64,000 nt of DNA. Origin: Tissierellales bacterium. GTDB taxonomy: Bacteria; Bacillota; Clostridia; Tissierellales; JASKZW01. The notes under the pieces were generated by a model that saw only the letters and a list, made by a program, of their open reading frames with translations, searched no databases and was not told the DNA's origin. Positions 35,539 to 44,735 of the stretch are shown in pieces; position 1 is the stretch's first letter, and every line of letters starts with the position of its first letter. Where the stretch lies: NCBI GenBank assembly GCA_030152145.1, contig JASLIL010000025.1:37634-101633 (forward strand), in the 5' to 3' direction. The position numbers and the translations under genes were made by a program.

Positions 35539-36717
35539 ATGGACAATATAGATTTAAAAAAACAAGTTAGGGCTATTATGCCCTGGATAGTAGAGGTAAG
35601 AAGGGATTTTCACAGAAATCCAGAACTGGGGACCCTTGAGAAAAGGACCCAGGCTAAGATAAAAGAATATTTAGACCAGATGGATATTGAGTATGAGACC
35701 TACTTTAATACAGGCCTAAAGGCTACTATAAGAGGTAGGGAAGGCTCAAAGACAATAGGCCTAAGGGCAGATATGGATGCCCTACCTATTGAGGACAAGA
35801 AGGAGCTTTCTTATAGTTCAACTAGGGAAGGGGTTATGCATGGCTGTGGCCATGATGCCCATATGGCCATACTACTGGGTGTGGCCAGGATCCTAGGGGA
35901 AAATAGGCATAGCTTAAGGGGAAATGTAGTTCTTATATTTCAACCAGCAGAGGAAACAGTAGGGGGAGCCAAGCCTATGATAGAAGAGGGAGTTTTAGAG
36001 GATCCCTATGTAGATATTATATATGGCCTCCATGTAGACAATAGTATTCCTGTTGGAAAATTTGGAATAAAGTATGGACAAATGAAGGCTGCATCTGATA
36101 TGGTAGATATCGTTATAGAGGGTAAGAAATCTCATGGAGCCTACCCCCAAGATGGAGTAGATGCTATAGCCATAGCAGGTCAGATTATAGTTACCATTCA
36201 AAGTTTGGTAAGCAGGAGCCTAGATCCTAGGTCTTCTGGAGTGGTAAGTATAGGAAAAATCAAGGGTGGAGAAGCCAGAAATGTAATATGCGATAGGGTG
36301 GAGATGGAGGCTATAGTTAGGAGCCTTAATCCTAAGGATAGGAAAACTCTTCTTGAAGGACTGGAAAAAATAGTTTCTAATATAGCTAGTTCTATGGGAG
36401 GAAAGGGGTATATTATAAACAATGAGGGTTACACAGCCCTTATAAATAATGGACAGGCACTTGATCTAGCCTTGGAAAACATCAAGGATTTATTTGGAGA
36501 AGAAGCTATCTATAATATGCCCTATGTAAGTTTTGGAGTGGAGGACTTTGCTTTTTTCTCAGAAGCAAGGCCAGGAGCCTTTATAAATCTAGGAACAGGT
36601 AATGAGGAAAAAGAGATTAACTATCAGGGTCATACAGACTTGTTTGATATTGATGAAGAGGGCATCTACTATGGTGTACTTCTCCAACTTAAGAATGTTT
36701 TTAGTGTATTAAGTTAG
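35539..36717 (+). CDS. M20 family amidohydrolase / N-acyl amino acid hydrolase
   Basis: A 392-residue zinc hydrolase of the M20D subfamily (hippurate hydrolase / N-acyl-L-amino acid amidohydrolase type). Metal-binding MHGCGHDAHMA and the catalytic QPAEETVGGAKPMIEEG segment are present, with a dimerisation lid domain in the middle. These enzymes remove acyl groups from amino acids or cut short peptides. Tight spacing to arcC suggests one transcript, but a shared pathway is inference. The substrate is unknown. Confidence 0.9.
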   Translation: MDNIDLKKQVRAIMPWIVEVRRDFHRNPELGTLEKRTQAKIKEYLDQMDIEYETYFNTGLKATIRGREGSKTIGLRADMDALPIEDKKELSYSSTREGVMHGCGHDAHMAILLGVARILGENRHSLRGNVVLIFQPAEETVGGAKPMIEEGVLEDPYVDIIYGLHVDNSIPVGKFGIKYGQMKAASDMVDIVIEGKKSHGAYPQDGVDAIAIAGQIIVTIQSLVSRSLDPRSSGVVSIGKIKGGEARNVICDRVEMEAIVRSLNPKDRKTLLEGLEKIVSNIASSMGGKGYIINNEGYTALINNGQALDLALENIKDLFGEEAIYNMPYVSFGVEDFAFFSEARPGAFINLGTGNEEKEINYQGHTDLFDIDEEGIYYGVLLQLKNVFSVLS

Positions 36718-36727
36718 GAGGAATAAT

Positions 36728-38416
36728 ATGGACTTTAAAGAGAAATATAATTATTGGTTAGAGGATGACTTTTTTGATGAGGAAACCAAGAAGGAGCTGG
36801 AATCTATTAAGGATGATCCTAAGGAAATCCAGGAAAGATTCTATCAGGATTTAACATTTGGTACTGCTGGACTAAGAGGAAAATTGGGAGCAGGAACAAA
36901 TAGGATGAATAAATATACAGTAGCCCGTGCCAGCCAGGGACTAGCAGAAACTATAGTTAGTCATGGTAGTCATGCTATGGAAAAGGGTGTTGCTATAGCC
37001 TATGATGTAAGACATAGGTCCAAGGAATTTGCAGAAATAGCTAGTAGGGTTTTGGCTGCCAATGGAGTCAAGGTTTACCTTTTTGATGATATAAGACCGA
37101 CCCCAGTTCTTTCATATACAGTAAGAAAGCTTTCAACTATGTCAGGTATTGTTGTAACTGCCAGCCATAATCCAAGAGACTACAATGGCTACAAGGTTTA
37201 TTGGGAGGAAGGTTCACAGATTTTAGACAGTGTAGCAGATGATATACTTAAGAATATAAGTAAACTGGACTATAAGGACCTGAAGCTTGTAGACCTGGAA
37301 GAAGGCCTTTCTAGTGGAAGGATCCAGTATATATCCAGCGAGATAGACCAAGACTATATGGACGATATAGAGAGCTTAAGTATAAATGAAGATATAGACA
37401 AAGATATAAAAATAGTATATACTCCATTGAATGGAACAGGAAATAAGTTTGTAAGAGAGATCCTAAAAAGAAGGGGCTTTAATAAGGTCTATGTTGTAGA
37501 GGAACAGGAGAATCCTGATCCAGATTTTACTACAGTAGGCTACCCAAATCCAGAGGATGTAAAGGCCTTTGACTACTCTATTAGATTAGGTAAGAAGGTT
37601 AAGGGAGATATACTGATAGCTACAGACCCAGACTGTGATAGATTGGCCTGTATGATTAAAGATGCAGATGATGAATATGTATCCTTAAATGGTAATCAGG
37701 TGGGAGCACTTCTAGTTCACTATATACTATCTAGTAGGGATAAACTTGGTAGCCTGCCAGATAGGGGCGCTATTGTAAAAAGTATAGTAACAGGAGATCT
37801 TAGCAAGGCTATAGCCAAAAGGTATGGGGTTGAAACTATAGATACACTTACAGGATTTAAGCATATTTGCGGCAAGGCAAATGAATTTGAAAAGACCAAG
37901 GAATACAACTTTATCTTTGGTTACGAGGAGAGTATAGGATATAATTATGGAACATTTGTGAGAGATAAGGATGGAGTAGTCTCCAGTATGCTACTGGCAG
38001 AGATGGCAGGCTACTACAGTAGTCTAGACAAGACTATTTTAGATGTACTTGATGAAATATATGAAGAGTATGGTTATTATTTTGACGAATTAATGTCAAT
38101 ATCCCTAGTGGGAATAGAAGGCAAAAAGAGAATAGAAAGAATAATGGACAACTTTAGAAAAGAGCCTATAGAGGAAATTGCTGATATAAAGCTTGTTAAA
38201 ACTATAGACTATTTACTAGATGAAACGGGAAATCCAAAGTCCAATGTATTGAAATATTACTTTGATGATGAATCATGGTATGCAGTCAGACCTTCAGGAA
38301 CAGAACCAAAAATTAAGATATATATATATTCAAAAGACAAAGATGAAAAGGCATCCAGGGAAAAGATATCACAAATAAAAGCTTCAGTTCTAGCTAGAAT
38401 TGAATCCATAAAGTAG
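36728..38416 (+). CDS. pgcA: phosphosugar mutase (phosphoglucomutase/phosphomannomutase, PgcA-like)
   Basis: A 562-residue alpha-phosphohexomutase. The phosphorylated serine is in VVTASHNPRDYNGYKVY. Magnesium-binding ATDPDCDRLA, the sugar-specificity loop GYEESIGY and the phosphate-binding RPSGTEPKIKIY follow. The length matches the larger PgcA/YhxB type, which makes glucose-1-phosphate for UDP-glucose and wall polymers. AGGAGGAAT precedes the ATG, 10 bases after the M20 stop. Confidence 0.93.
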   Translation: MDFKEKYNYWLEDDFFDEETKKELESIKDDPKEIQERFYQDLTFGTAGLRGKLGAGTNRMNKYTVARASQGLAETIVSHGSHAMEKGVAIAYDVRHRSKEFAEIASRVLAANGVKVYLFDDIRPTPVLSYTVRKLSTMSGIVVTASHNPRDYNGYKVYWEEGSQILDSVADDILKNISKLDYKDLKLVDLEEGLSSGRIQYISSEIDQDYMDDIESLSINEDIDKDIKIVYTPLNGTGNKFVREILKRRGFNKVYVVEEQENPDPDFTTVGYPNPEDVKAFDYSIRLGKKVKGDILIATDPDCDRLACMIKDADDEYVSLNGNQVGALLVHYILSSRDKLGSLPDRGAIVKSIVTGDLSKAIAKRYGVETIDTLTGFKHICGKANEFEKTKEYNFIFGYEESIGYNYGTFVRDKDGVVSSMLLAEMAGYYSSLDKTILDVLDEIYEEYGYYFDELMSISLVGIEGKKRIERIMDNFRKEPIEEIADIKLVKTIDYLLDETGNPKSNVLKYYFDDESWYAVRPSGTEPKIKIYIYSKDKDEKASREKISQIKASVLARIESIK

Positions 38417-38423
38417 ATTATAG

Positions 38424-38452
38424 AAACTCTCCTTTGGAGAGTTTTTATTTTT
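38424..38452 (+). terminator. terminator after the phosphosugar mutase
   Basis: AAACTCTCC-TTT-GGAGAGTTT hairpin followed by TTATTTTTT. Confidence 0.88.
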
Positions 38453-38473
38453 TAAAATTAAAGGAGGCAATTT

Positions 38474-39856
38474 ATGGTAAGGAGAATTAGAAGGAAGGAT
38501 TTAGATCAAAATTTTTACAAGGCTATGTTGGCTATAGCACTGCCTATAGCCCTACAAAACCTAATAGCATCAAGTATAAACATGCTAGACACACTTATGA
38601 TAACAAGTTTGGGAGAGGCAAGTTTAGCAGCAGTAGGCCTTGCCAATCAGGTATTTTTCTTTTATTCTGTAACTGTATTTGGAATAGCTACAGGTTCATC
38701 TGTATTTATAGCTCAGTTTTGGGGAAAGAGGGATAGGGAAAATATAAAAAGGGTTCTTGGAGTATCTCTAACAGTGGGACTTATTCTTGGAATTATATTT
38801 ACCGTTGCAGCTATAGCTTTTCCAGAAAATATAATGAGGATCTTAAGTAAGGACAAGGAGGTTATAGAGTTAGGTGCAAGGTATTTAAGGCCAGTTTCCC
38901 TTAGCTATATAGTAACAGCTATAGCCTTTATATACGGAGTGTCATCCCGTGCCATAGGTCAGGCTAAAATGCCTATGCTTGTAAGTATTATTTCTTTTAT
39001 AACCAATGCTTTTTTCAACTATGCCCTTATTTTTGGTAAGTTTGGATTTCCGGAATTGGGAATAGAGGGAGCAGCTATAGGAACTGTTATAGCAAGGGTT
39101 GTTGAGCTTGGAATAATACTTTATGTAATATATTCTTCAAGGCTTGAAAATCCATTGGCAGCTAACTTTAAGGAACTTTCAGACTGGAATCCTAACTTCC
39201 TTAAAAAGTACCTAAAGACAACATCACCAGTTATCTTAAACGAGGGACTGTGGGCCCTTGGAAATGTTCTTTACTCCATAGCCTATGCCAAGGCAGGAGT
39301 AGTGGCAGCAGCTGCAGTTCAAATCCTAACTACAGTGCAAAACATATTTATGGTAATGACCAGGGGTGTTGCCAATGCCTGTACCATAATGGTAGGAAAT
39401 CAAATTGGGGCAGGAGATGAGGAAAAGGCCAAGATCTACGCTAGAAAATTCCTCATAATATCTGTAAGTCTGGGACTATTACTAGGCTTCCTCCTTTATG
39501 TAAGCCCTAATTATATCCTAAGATTATTTGGGGATATGACAGAGGAACTACACCAAACCAGCAGTAAGCTAATAAAGGTTCTAGGTATATTCTTTGTAGT
39601 AAAGGTCTTTAATGGAACAACAGTAGTTGGTATCCTAAGAGGGGGAGGAGACACTAAGTTTTCAGCCTACCTGGAAATCCTAGCAGTTTGGTTGGTAGGA
39701 GTGCCTATGGCCTATCTAGGGGTTCTAGTGTTTAAGCTACCAGTTCATCTGGTCTTTGCTTCTGTTTTTATGGAAGAGGTTGTAACCTCTATTATAGGTT
39801 TTAATAGGGTCAAGTCAGGCAAGTGGGTTAAGAATATAATTGACGATATAGAATAA
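38474..39856 (+). CDS. MATE family multidrug exporter 2
   Basis: A 460-residue protein with about 12 transmembrane helices and two homologous halves. MLDTLMITSLGEASLAAVGLANQ opens the first half. The second half has MTRGVANACTIMVGNQIGAGDEEKA and the conserved LRGGGDTKFSAYLE. It is of the NorM/DinF-like branch, distinct from the 32.6-kb gene. Substrate unknown. AAGGAGGCAATTT precedes the ATG. A terminator lies on each side, so it is monocistronic. Confidence 0.88.
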   Translation: MVRRIRRKDLDQNFYKAMLAIALPIALQNLIASSINMLDTLMITSLGEASLAAVGLANQVFFFYSVTVFGIATGSSVFIAQFWGKRDRENIKRVLGVSLTVGLILGIIFTVAAIAFPENIMRILSKDKEVIELGARYLRPVSLSYIVTAIAFIYGVSSRAIGQAKMPMLVSIISFITNAFFNYALIFGKFGFPELGIEGAAIGTVIARVVELGIILYVIYSSRLENPLAANFKELSDWNPNFLKKYLKTTSPVILNEGLWALGNVLYSIAYAKAGVVAAAAVQILTTVQNIFMVMTRGVANACTIMVGNQIGAGDEEKAKIYARKFLIISVSLGLLLGFLLYVSPNYILRLFGDMTEELHQTSSKLIKVLGIFFVVKVFNGTTVVGILRGGGDTKFSAYLEILAVWLVGVPMAYLGVLVFKLPVHLVFASVFMEEVVTSIIGFNRVKSGKWVKNIIDDIE

Positions 39857-39873
39857 ATAAAAAATTAACAATA

Positions 39874-39917
39874 AAAAGCCAGATCCTTTACTTAAAGGGT
39901 ATGGCTTTTCTTTTTTA
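39874..39917 (+). terminator. terminator after MATE exporter 2
   Basis: AAAAGCCA (39874-39881) pairs with TGGCTTTT (39902-39909), with inner CCTTT/AAAGG, followed by CTTTTTT. Confidence 0.82.
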
Positions 39918-39976
39918 GATACTTATCCTAGTAATTTGGTAAGGTTTTCACTGGGAAATATCTCTATATATAATGA

Positions 39977-40005
39977 TTGAATTTGACCTTTTTTTGTGAT
40001 ATATT
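39977..40005 (+). promoter_or_regulatory. promoter of nfnAB
   Basis: TTGAAT (39977-39982), 17 bases, TATATT (40000-40005). Gives a leader of about 85 bases. No riboswitch fold was recognised in the leader. Confidence 0.6.
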
Positions 40006-40096
40006 AAACACTGATAGCGGATATTTATATATAAAGATTATCTATAACAAATTCAAGATAAATATCAAAAAACCTAGTTAGAAGGAGGAAATACTA

Positions 40097-42382
40097 ATGT
40101 ACAAAATAGTTAAAAAAGAGTTGCTAGCACCAAATATATTCTCATTTGACGTGCATGCACCAAGAGTAGCTGAATCAGCACAGCCAGGACAATTCGTAAT
40201 TGTTATCGCTGATGAAAAAGGTGAAAGAGTACCTTTAACAATTTGTGATTATGATCTAGAGAGAGGAACAGTAACTATAGTATTACAGGCTATGGGATGT
40301 TCAACTAAGAAAATGGCTGCTTTTGAAGAGGGCGAATACTTTAAAGACTTCGTTGGACCTTTAGGACAACCTTCAGAATACGTTAACGAAGATTTAGAAG
40401 AGCTTAAAAAACAAAGAATCCTGTTTGTAGCAGGTGGAGTTGGAGCAGCACCAGTTTATCCTCAAGTTAAGTGGTTCCATGACCATGGAATGGAAGTAGA
40501 CGTAATAGTAGGAGCTAAAACAAAAGATCTTATAATCCTAAAAGAAAAGATCGAATCAGTAGGTAACTTATACATAGCGACAGATGATGGTAGCTACGGT
40601 TTCAATGGTATGGTAACAGGAAAAATTGAAGAACTAGTTAAAGAAGAAGGAATTAAATACGACAAGGTTATATCAGTTGGTCCTATGATCATGATGAAGT
40701 TCGTATGTAAGCTAACAGAACAGTTAGGAATTCCTACAGTAGTAAGCTTAAACCCTATAATGGTAGACGGTACAGGAATGTGCGGAGCTTGTAGGGTAAC
40801 TATAGATGGAGAAACTAAGTTTGCTTGTGTTGACGGACCAGAGTTCGACGGACACAAGGTAGACTTTAACGAAGCACTACAAAGACAAGGACAATACAAG
40901 TCAGTAGAATGTAAGCAAGAGCCAGTTAATGCTCCAGGATGTAAAGTATCTGAAGCAGCTGAGGAAGCTGAAACAGATCTATCAAAATTAGATAGAATGA
41001 CAAGAACTCCTATAGCAGAACAAGATCCTAAAGTTAGAGCTACTAACTTTGAAGAAGTTTGTTTAGGATATACAGAAGAAGAAGCTATGAGAGAAGCTAA
41101 GAGATGCTTAAACTGTAAGAACAAGCCATGTGTTGGTAACTGTCCAGTAAGCATTGATATACCAAGATTCATCCATCATATAGCAGAAGGTGAATTTGAG
41201 CAAGCTGCACATGTACTAGCAGAATACTCAGCACTTCCAGCAGTATGTGGTAGAGTTTGTCCACAAGAAGAGCAATGTGAACAAAAATGTGTACTTGGAA
41301 TTAAGGGCGAAGCAGTTGCTATAGGTAAACTAGAAAGATTTGCAGCTGACTGGGCTAGAGAAAATGGTGTTAAAGTAGGAGAAAGAAAAGAAAGCAATGG
41401 TCACAAGGTAGCTGTTATAGGTTCAGGTCCAGCAGGAATCACTTGTGCAGGAGAACTTGCTAAAGAAGGATATGACGTAACAATGTTTGAAGCTCTACAT
41501 GAGCCAGGTGGAGTATTAGTATATGGTATTCCAGAATTCAGACTTCCTAAGACAAAAGTTGTAAAACATGAAGTTGAAAACTTAAAGAACTTAGGCGTTA
41601 AAATAGAAACTAACGTAATAGTTGGTAGAACTATAAAAGTAGAAGATCTACTAAATAAAGAAGGATTCGAAGCTGTATTTATAGGATCAGGAGCAGGACT
41701 TCCTAAGTTTATGGGAATCCCAGGAGAAAACAGCAACGGTGTATTCTCAGCTAACGAATTCTTAACACGTAACAACCTTATGAAAGCTTTTGATGAGTCC
41801 ACAGATACTCCAATCAAAGTTGGAGAAAAAGTAGCAGTTATCGGTGGAGGTAACGTAGCTATGGACGCAGCTAGAACAGCTTTAAGACTAGGTTCAGAAG
41901 TATATATAGTATACAGAAGAACTCAAGAAGAACTTCCAGCAAGAGTTGAAGAAGTTCATCATGCAATAGCAGAAGGAATCAAATTTGAATTCCTAACAAG
42001 CCCAGTAGAAATCCATGCAGGAGAAGATGGATGGGTAAACAATATCACTTGCCAAAGAATGGAATTAGGCGAGCCTGATGCATCAGGAAGAAGAAGACCT
42101 CAAGTAATTGAAGGTTCAGAATTTGATATTGAAGTAGATACTGTAATCATGGCTCTTGGTACATCACCAAACCCACTAATCCCAGCAACTACTGAAGGAT
42201 TAGAGTTAAACCAATGGGATTGTATCGTAGCAGATGAAGAAACAGGAAAAACTTCAAAAGAAGCTGTATTCGCTGGTGGAGACGCTGTAACAGGAGCTGC
42301 TACAGTAATCCTAGCTATGGGTGCAGGTAAAGATGCTGCTAAGGGTATTGATAAATACATCAAAGAAAAGCACAGTAAATAA
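40097..42382 (+). CDS. nfnAB: fused NfnAB-type NADH/ferredoxin:NADP oxidoreductase
   Basis: A 761-residue fusion. Residues 1 to about 282 are the NfnA-like ferredoxin-NADP-reductase/DHOD-electron-transfer domain with a [2Fe-2S] site (GTGMCGACR, later FACVDG). From about 320 it is an NfnB/GltD-like domain with [4Fe-4S] cysteines (CLNCKNKPCVGNCP and CGRVCPQEEQCEQKC), FAD-binding GSGPAGITCAGEL and NADPH-binding GGGNVAMDAAR. NfnAB couples NADPH, NADH and ferredoxin by electron bifurcation. A dedicated sulfide-dehydrogenase or GltD role is the alternative. The codon bias resembles grd, so it is likely abundant. Confidence 0.9.
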   Translation: MYKIVKKELLAPNIFSFDVHAPRVAESAQPGQFVIVIADEKGERVPLTICDYDLERGTVTIVLQAMGCSTKKMAAFEEGEYFKDFVGPLGQPSEYVNEDLEELKKQRILFVAGGVGAAPVYPQVKWFHDHGMEVDVIVGAKTKDLIILKEKIESVGNLYIATDDGSYGFNGMVTGKIEELVKEEGIKYDKVISVGPMIMMKFVCKLTEQLGIPTVVSLNPIMVDGTGMCGACRVTIDGETKFACVDGPEFDGHKVDFNEALQRQGQYKSVECKQEPVNAPGCKVSEAAEEAETDLSKLDRMTRTPIAEQDPKVRATNFEEVCLGYTEEEAMREAKRCLNCKNKPCVGNCPVSIDIPRFIHHIAEGEFEQAAHVLAEYSALPAVCGRVCPQEEQCEQKCVLGIKGEAVAIGKLERFAADWARENGVKVGERKESNGHKVAVIGSGPAGITCAGELAKEGYDVTMFEALHEPGGVLVYGIPEFRLPKTKVVKHEVENLKNLGVKIETNVIVGRTIKVEDLLNKEGFEAVFIGSGAGLPKFMGIPGENSNGVFSANEFLTRNNLMKAFDESTDTPIKVGEKVAVIGGGNVAMDAARTALRLGSEVYIVYRRTQEELPARVEEVHHAIAEGIKFEFLTSPVEIHAGEDGWVNNITCQRMELGEPDASGRRRPQVIEGSEFDIEVDTVIMALGTSPNPLIPATTEGLELNQWDCIVADEETGKTSKEAVFAGGDAVTGAATVILAMGAGKDAAKGIDKYIKEKHSK

Positions 42383-42402
42383 TAAGATAATATATGCTAG
42401 TA

Positions 42403-42437
42403 AAAGACAGCAAATTTAATTTGCTGTCTTTGTTTTA
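42403..42437 (+). terminator. terminator after nfnAB
   Basis: AAAGACAGCAAAT (42403-42415) pairs with ATTTGCTGTCTTT (42419-42431), then TGTTTT. Confidence 0.85.
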
Positions 42438-42454
42438 ATGTAAGGGGGTATTGG

Positions 42455-43813
42455 ATGGAAGATAGGAATCTAACTATAAAAACAGTAATAAAGACGGCTT
42501 GGCCAGTACTGGTGGAGTTATTCTTGGGAACTCTTTTTGGTATGATAGATATGATGATGCTAGGTAGAATAGTAAATCCAAAGGAGGCTGCTGCAAGTAT
42601 AGCCTCGGTGGGCATAACAAATCAGATGGTATTTATCACCTTATCTCTAGTTCAAGCCTTAAATGTTGGTGCCACAGCCATGGTAGCTAGGTATGTAGGA
42701 GGCAACAGAGAAGATGAGATAGAATCTGTTGTAAGGCATGTTCTCCTCCTAACCCAGGCTCTAATAGTATTACCTATGTTGATTCTTGGTCTAAGATATG
42801 GGGAGAATATAATGAAGTTTCTAGGAGCCCAGTCAGACACAATCCAGTATGGTTCCAGGTACTTTAGGATAATAGTAATAGGACTAGTTTTTCAAGCCTT
42901 TAACTTCTCTATGTATGCAGTTTTAAGAGGTTCTGGAGACACAAAAACTCCTATGAACATAAACTTAAGAGTTAACTTTTTAAATGTTATTGGAAATAGG
43001 ATACTAATCTACGGCCTAGGATCTATTCCTAGACTGGGAGTATTTGGTGCAGGTCTATCCACAAGCTTTTCACAGCTAGTAGCCTCCCTACTATTAATAA
43101 AAAAAATATTGAAAAAAGAAACTATTATAAAAATCAATTTAAGGGAAAGATTCCGCTTTAATAAGAACATAATGTATAATCTGGTTAAAATAGGAATACC
43201 AGCATCCTTTGAACAAATAGTTATAAGGGTGGGGATTATAATATTCACAAGAATAGTATCCTCCCTAGGAACAGTAGCCTATGCAACCCATCAAATTTGT
43301 TTGAATATCCTAAGCCTATCATTTGTAACAGGACAGGCTCTAGGTATAGCCGCCTCCTCCCTAACAGGAAGAAGTCTAGGAGCTGGCAACAAGGATATGG
43401 CAGAAGAATACATAAAGGTATGTAATAGGATTGGTAGTGTCTTATCTGGTCTTATAGGTCTTATATTCTTTGTCTTTGGCAGCCAGATAATTGGCCTTTA
43501 CACTAAGAATCCTGAGGTAATAGCCAGGGGAGCCAAGCTTTTAAAGATCATAGCTCTGGTTCAACCTTTCCAATCATCTCAGCTAGTTACAGCAGGAGGT
43601 CTAAGAGGGGCAGGAGATACGGTATGGCCTCTTATATCCATGATAGTGACCATCTTATTCCTAAGGGTATCAATGGCCAAGCTATTTGTGGAAAGGCTGG
43701 GAATGGGTCTTATAGGGGCCTGGTATGCCATCTTTATAGACCAATCAGTAAGGTGGGCAATTATAAAGTACAGGTTTAAGACCAATAAGTGGAAAAATGT
43801 AAAAATAAGATAG
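42455..43813 (+). CDS. MATE family multidrug exporter 3
   Basis: A 452-residue, roughly 12-helix transporter. It opens TAWPVLVELFLGTLFGMIDMMMLG and has GGNREDEIESVVRH in the first loop and LRGAGDTVWPLISM near the C-terminus. It belongs to the MATE family, with substrate unknown. AAGGGGGTATTGG precedes the ATG. It sits between the nfnAB terminator and a shared hairpin facing the serine dehydratase genes. Confidence 0.88.
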   Translation: MEDRNLTIKTVIKTAWPVLVELFLGTLFGMIDMMMLGRIVNPKEAAASIASVGITNQMVFITLSLVQALNVGATAMVARYVGGNREDEIESVVRHVLLLTQALIVLPMLILGLRYGENIMKFLGAQSDTIQYGSRYFRIIVIGLVFQAFNFSMYAVLRGSGDTKTPMNINLRVNFLNVIGNRILIYGLGSIPRLGVFGAGLSTSFSQLVASLLLIKKILKKETIIKINLRERFRFNKNIMYNLVKIGIPASFEQIVIRVGIIIFTRIVSSLGTVAYATHQICLNILSLSFVTGQALGIAASSLTGRSLGAGNKDMAEEYIKVCNRIGSVLSGLIGLIFFVFGSQIIGLYTKNPEVIARGAKLLKIIALVQPFQSSQLVTAGGLRGAGDTVWPLISMIVTILFLRVSMAKLFVERLGMGLIGAWYAIFIDQSVRWAIIKYRFKTNKWKNVKIR

Positions 43814-43825
43814 TTTAGTAAAGTA

Positions 43826-43856
43826 AAACACCTAGGCCAGGCCTAGGTGTTTTTAT
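43826..43856. terminator. bidirectional terminator between MATE 3 and sdaAA
   Basis: AAAACACCTAGGC / GCCTAGGTGTTTT hairpin with A-run before and T-run after, so it can end transcripts on both strands. Confidence 0.88.
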
Positions 43857-43861
43857 ATGGT

Positions 43862-44734
43862 CTAATACTTTAAATACTTATCCTTTAGTTCTTGACCTGC
43901 CTCTGTAGCAGCCAAACCACCTAGGGCAGTTTCACGTAGGGCAGAAGGCATTGATTGGCCAACATTATACATACTTTCTACAACCTGGTCAAAGGGCACT
44001 AGGGACTTAACTCCAGCCAGGGCCATATCTGCAGAAATTAGGGCATTGTTTACACCAGATGCATTTCTTAGGGCACATGGAAACTCAACAAGTCCTGCAA
44101 CTGGGTCGCATACTAGGCCCAAAATATTTATAAGGGCAAAACTAGCAGCATGTAGACACTGTTGAGGACTTCCTCCAAGCATTTCAACTATGGCAGAAGC
44201 AGCCATACTACTAGCAGCACCACACTCAGCCTGACAGCCACCCTCAGCACCTGAAATAGTAGCATTTTTTGCTATTATCTCTCCTATGGCAGCTGAATTT
44301 AAAAGACCATCAATTAGGGTATCACGATCAAGATCAAACCTATTTTTAACAGTCAGCATGGCACTTGGCATAATACCAGAAGCACCAGCAGTCGGAGCAG
44401 CTACTATCCTACCCATGGAAGCATTTACCTCAGATGTAGAAAAAGCCTTGGCCATAGCCTCAACTGATACATCTCCAGAAACAGTCTTGTTGTTTCTTCT
44501 GTACTCCTCCATTTTCCTAGCATTGCCACCAGTCATACCACTAAGGGAGATTATATCCTCCTCTAGTCCAGCTGTAGCAGATGTGAACATGGTCTCATAT
44601 ACTTCATATACCTGATCTCTTAAGTCCTCTAGGGCAATCTCTGTTTGGATAATCTCCCTTTCAGCAGCTATTTCAGAAATCTTTTTTCCTTTTTTATCAC
44701 ATAATTCTAAAAGCTCAGATGCCTTATTAAACAT
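43862..44734 (-). CDS. sdaAA: L-serine ammonia-lyase, iron-sulfur-dependent, alpha subunit
   Basis: A 290-residue catalytic subunit. Cluster cysteines appear in GAEGGCQAECGAASS and in LGLVCDPVAGLVEFPC, and APTAGASGIMPS is the substrate segment. With SdaAB it converts serine to pyruvate and ammonia using an oxygen-sensitive [4Fe-4S] cluster. The frame reaches 44743 with a GTG, but that codon lies in the AGGAGGTG ribosome site; the ATG at 44734 is the start, one base after the sdaAB stop. Confidence 0.95.
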   Translation of the reverse strand: MFNKASELLELCDKKGKKISEIAAEREIIQTEIALEDLRDQVYEVYETMFTSATAGLEEDIISLSGMTGGNARKMEEYRRNNKTVSGDVSVEAMAKAFSTSEVNASMGRIVAAPTAGASGIMPSAMLTVKNRFDLDRDTLIDGLLNSAAIGEIIAKNATISGAEGGCQAECGAASSMAASAIVEMLGGSPQQCLHAASFALINILGLVCDPVAGLVEFPCALRNASGVNNALISADMALAGVKSLVPFDQVVESMYNVGQSMPSALRETALGGLAATEAGQELKDKYLKY

Positions 44735-44735
44735 T

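Noticed and set aside
40594..41172. 192-residue open frame on the minus strand
   Set aside because: Antisense to the conserved nfnAB gene, no ribosome site, low-complexity Ser/Leu/Thr composition caused by the codon bias of the real gene.
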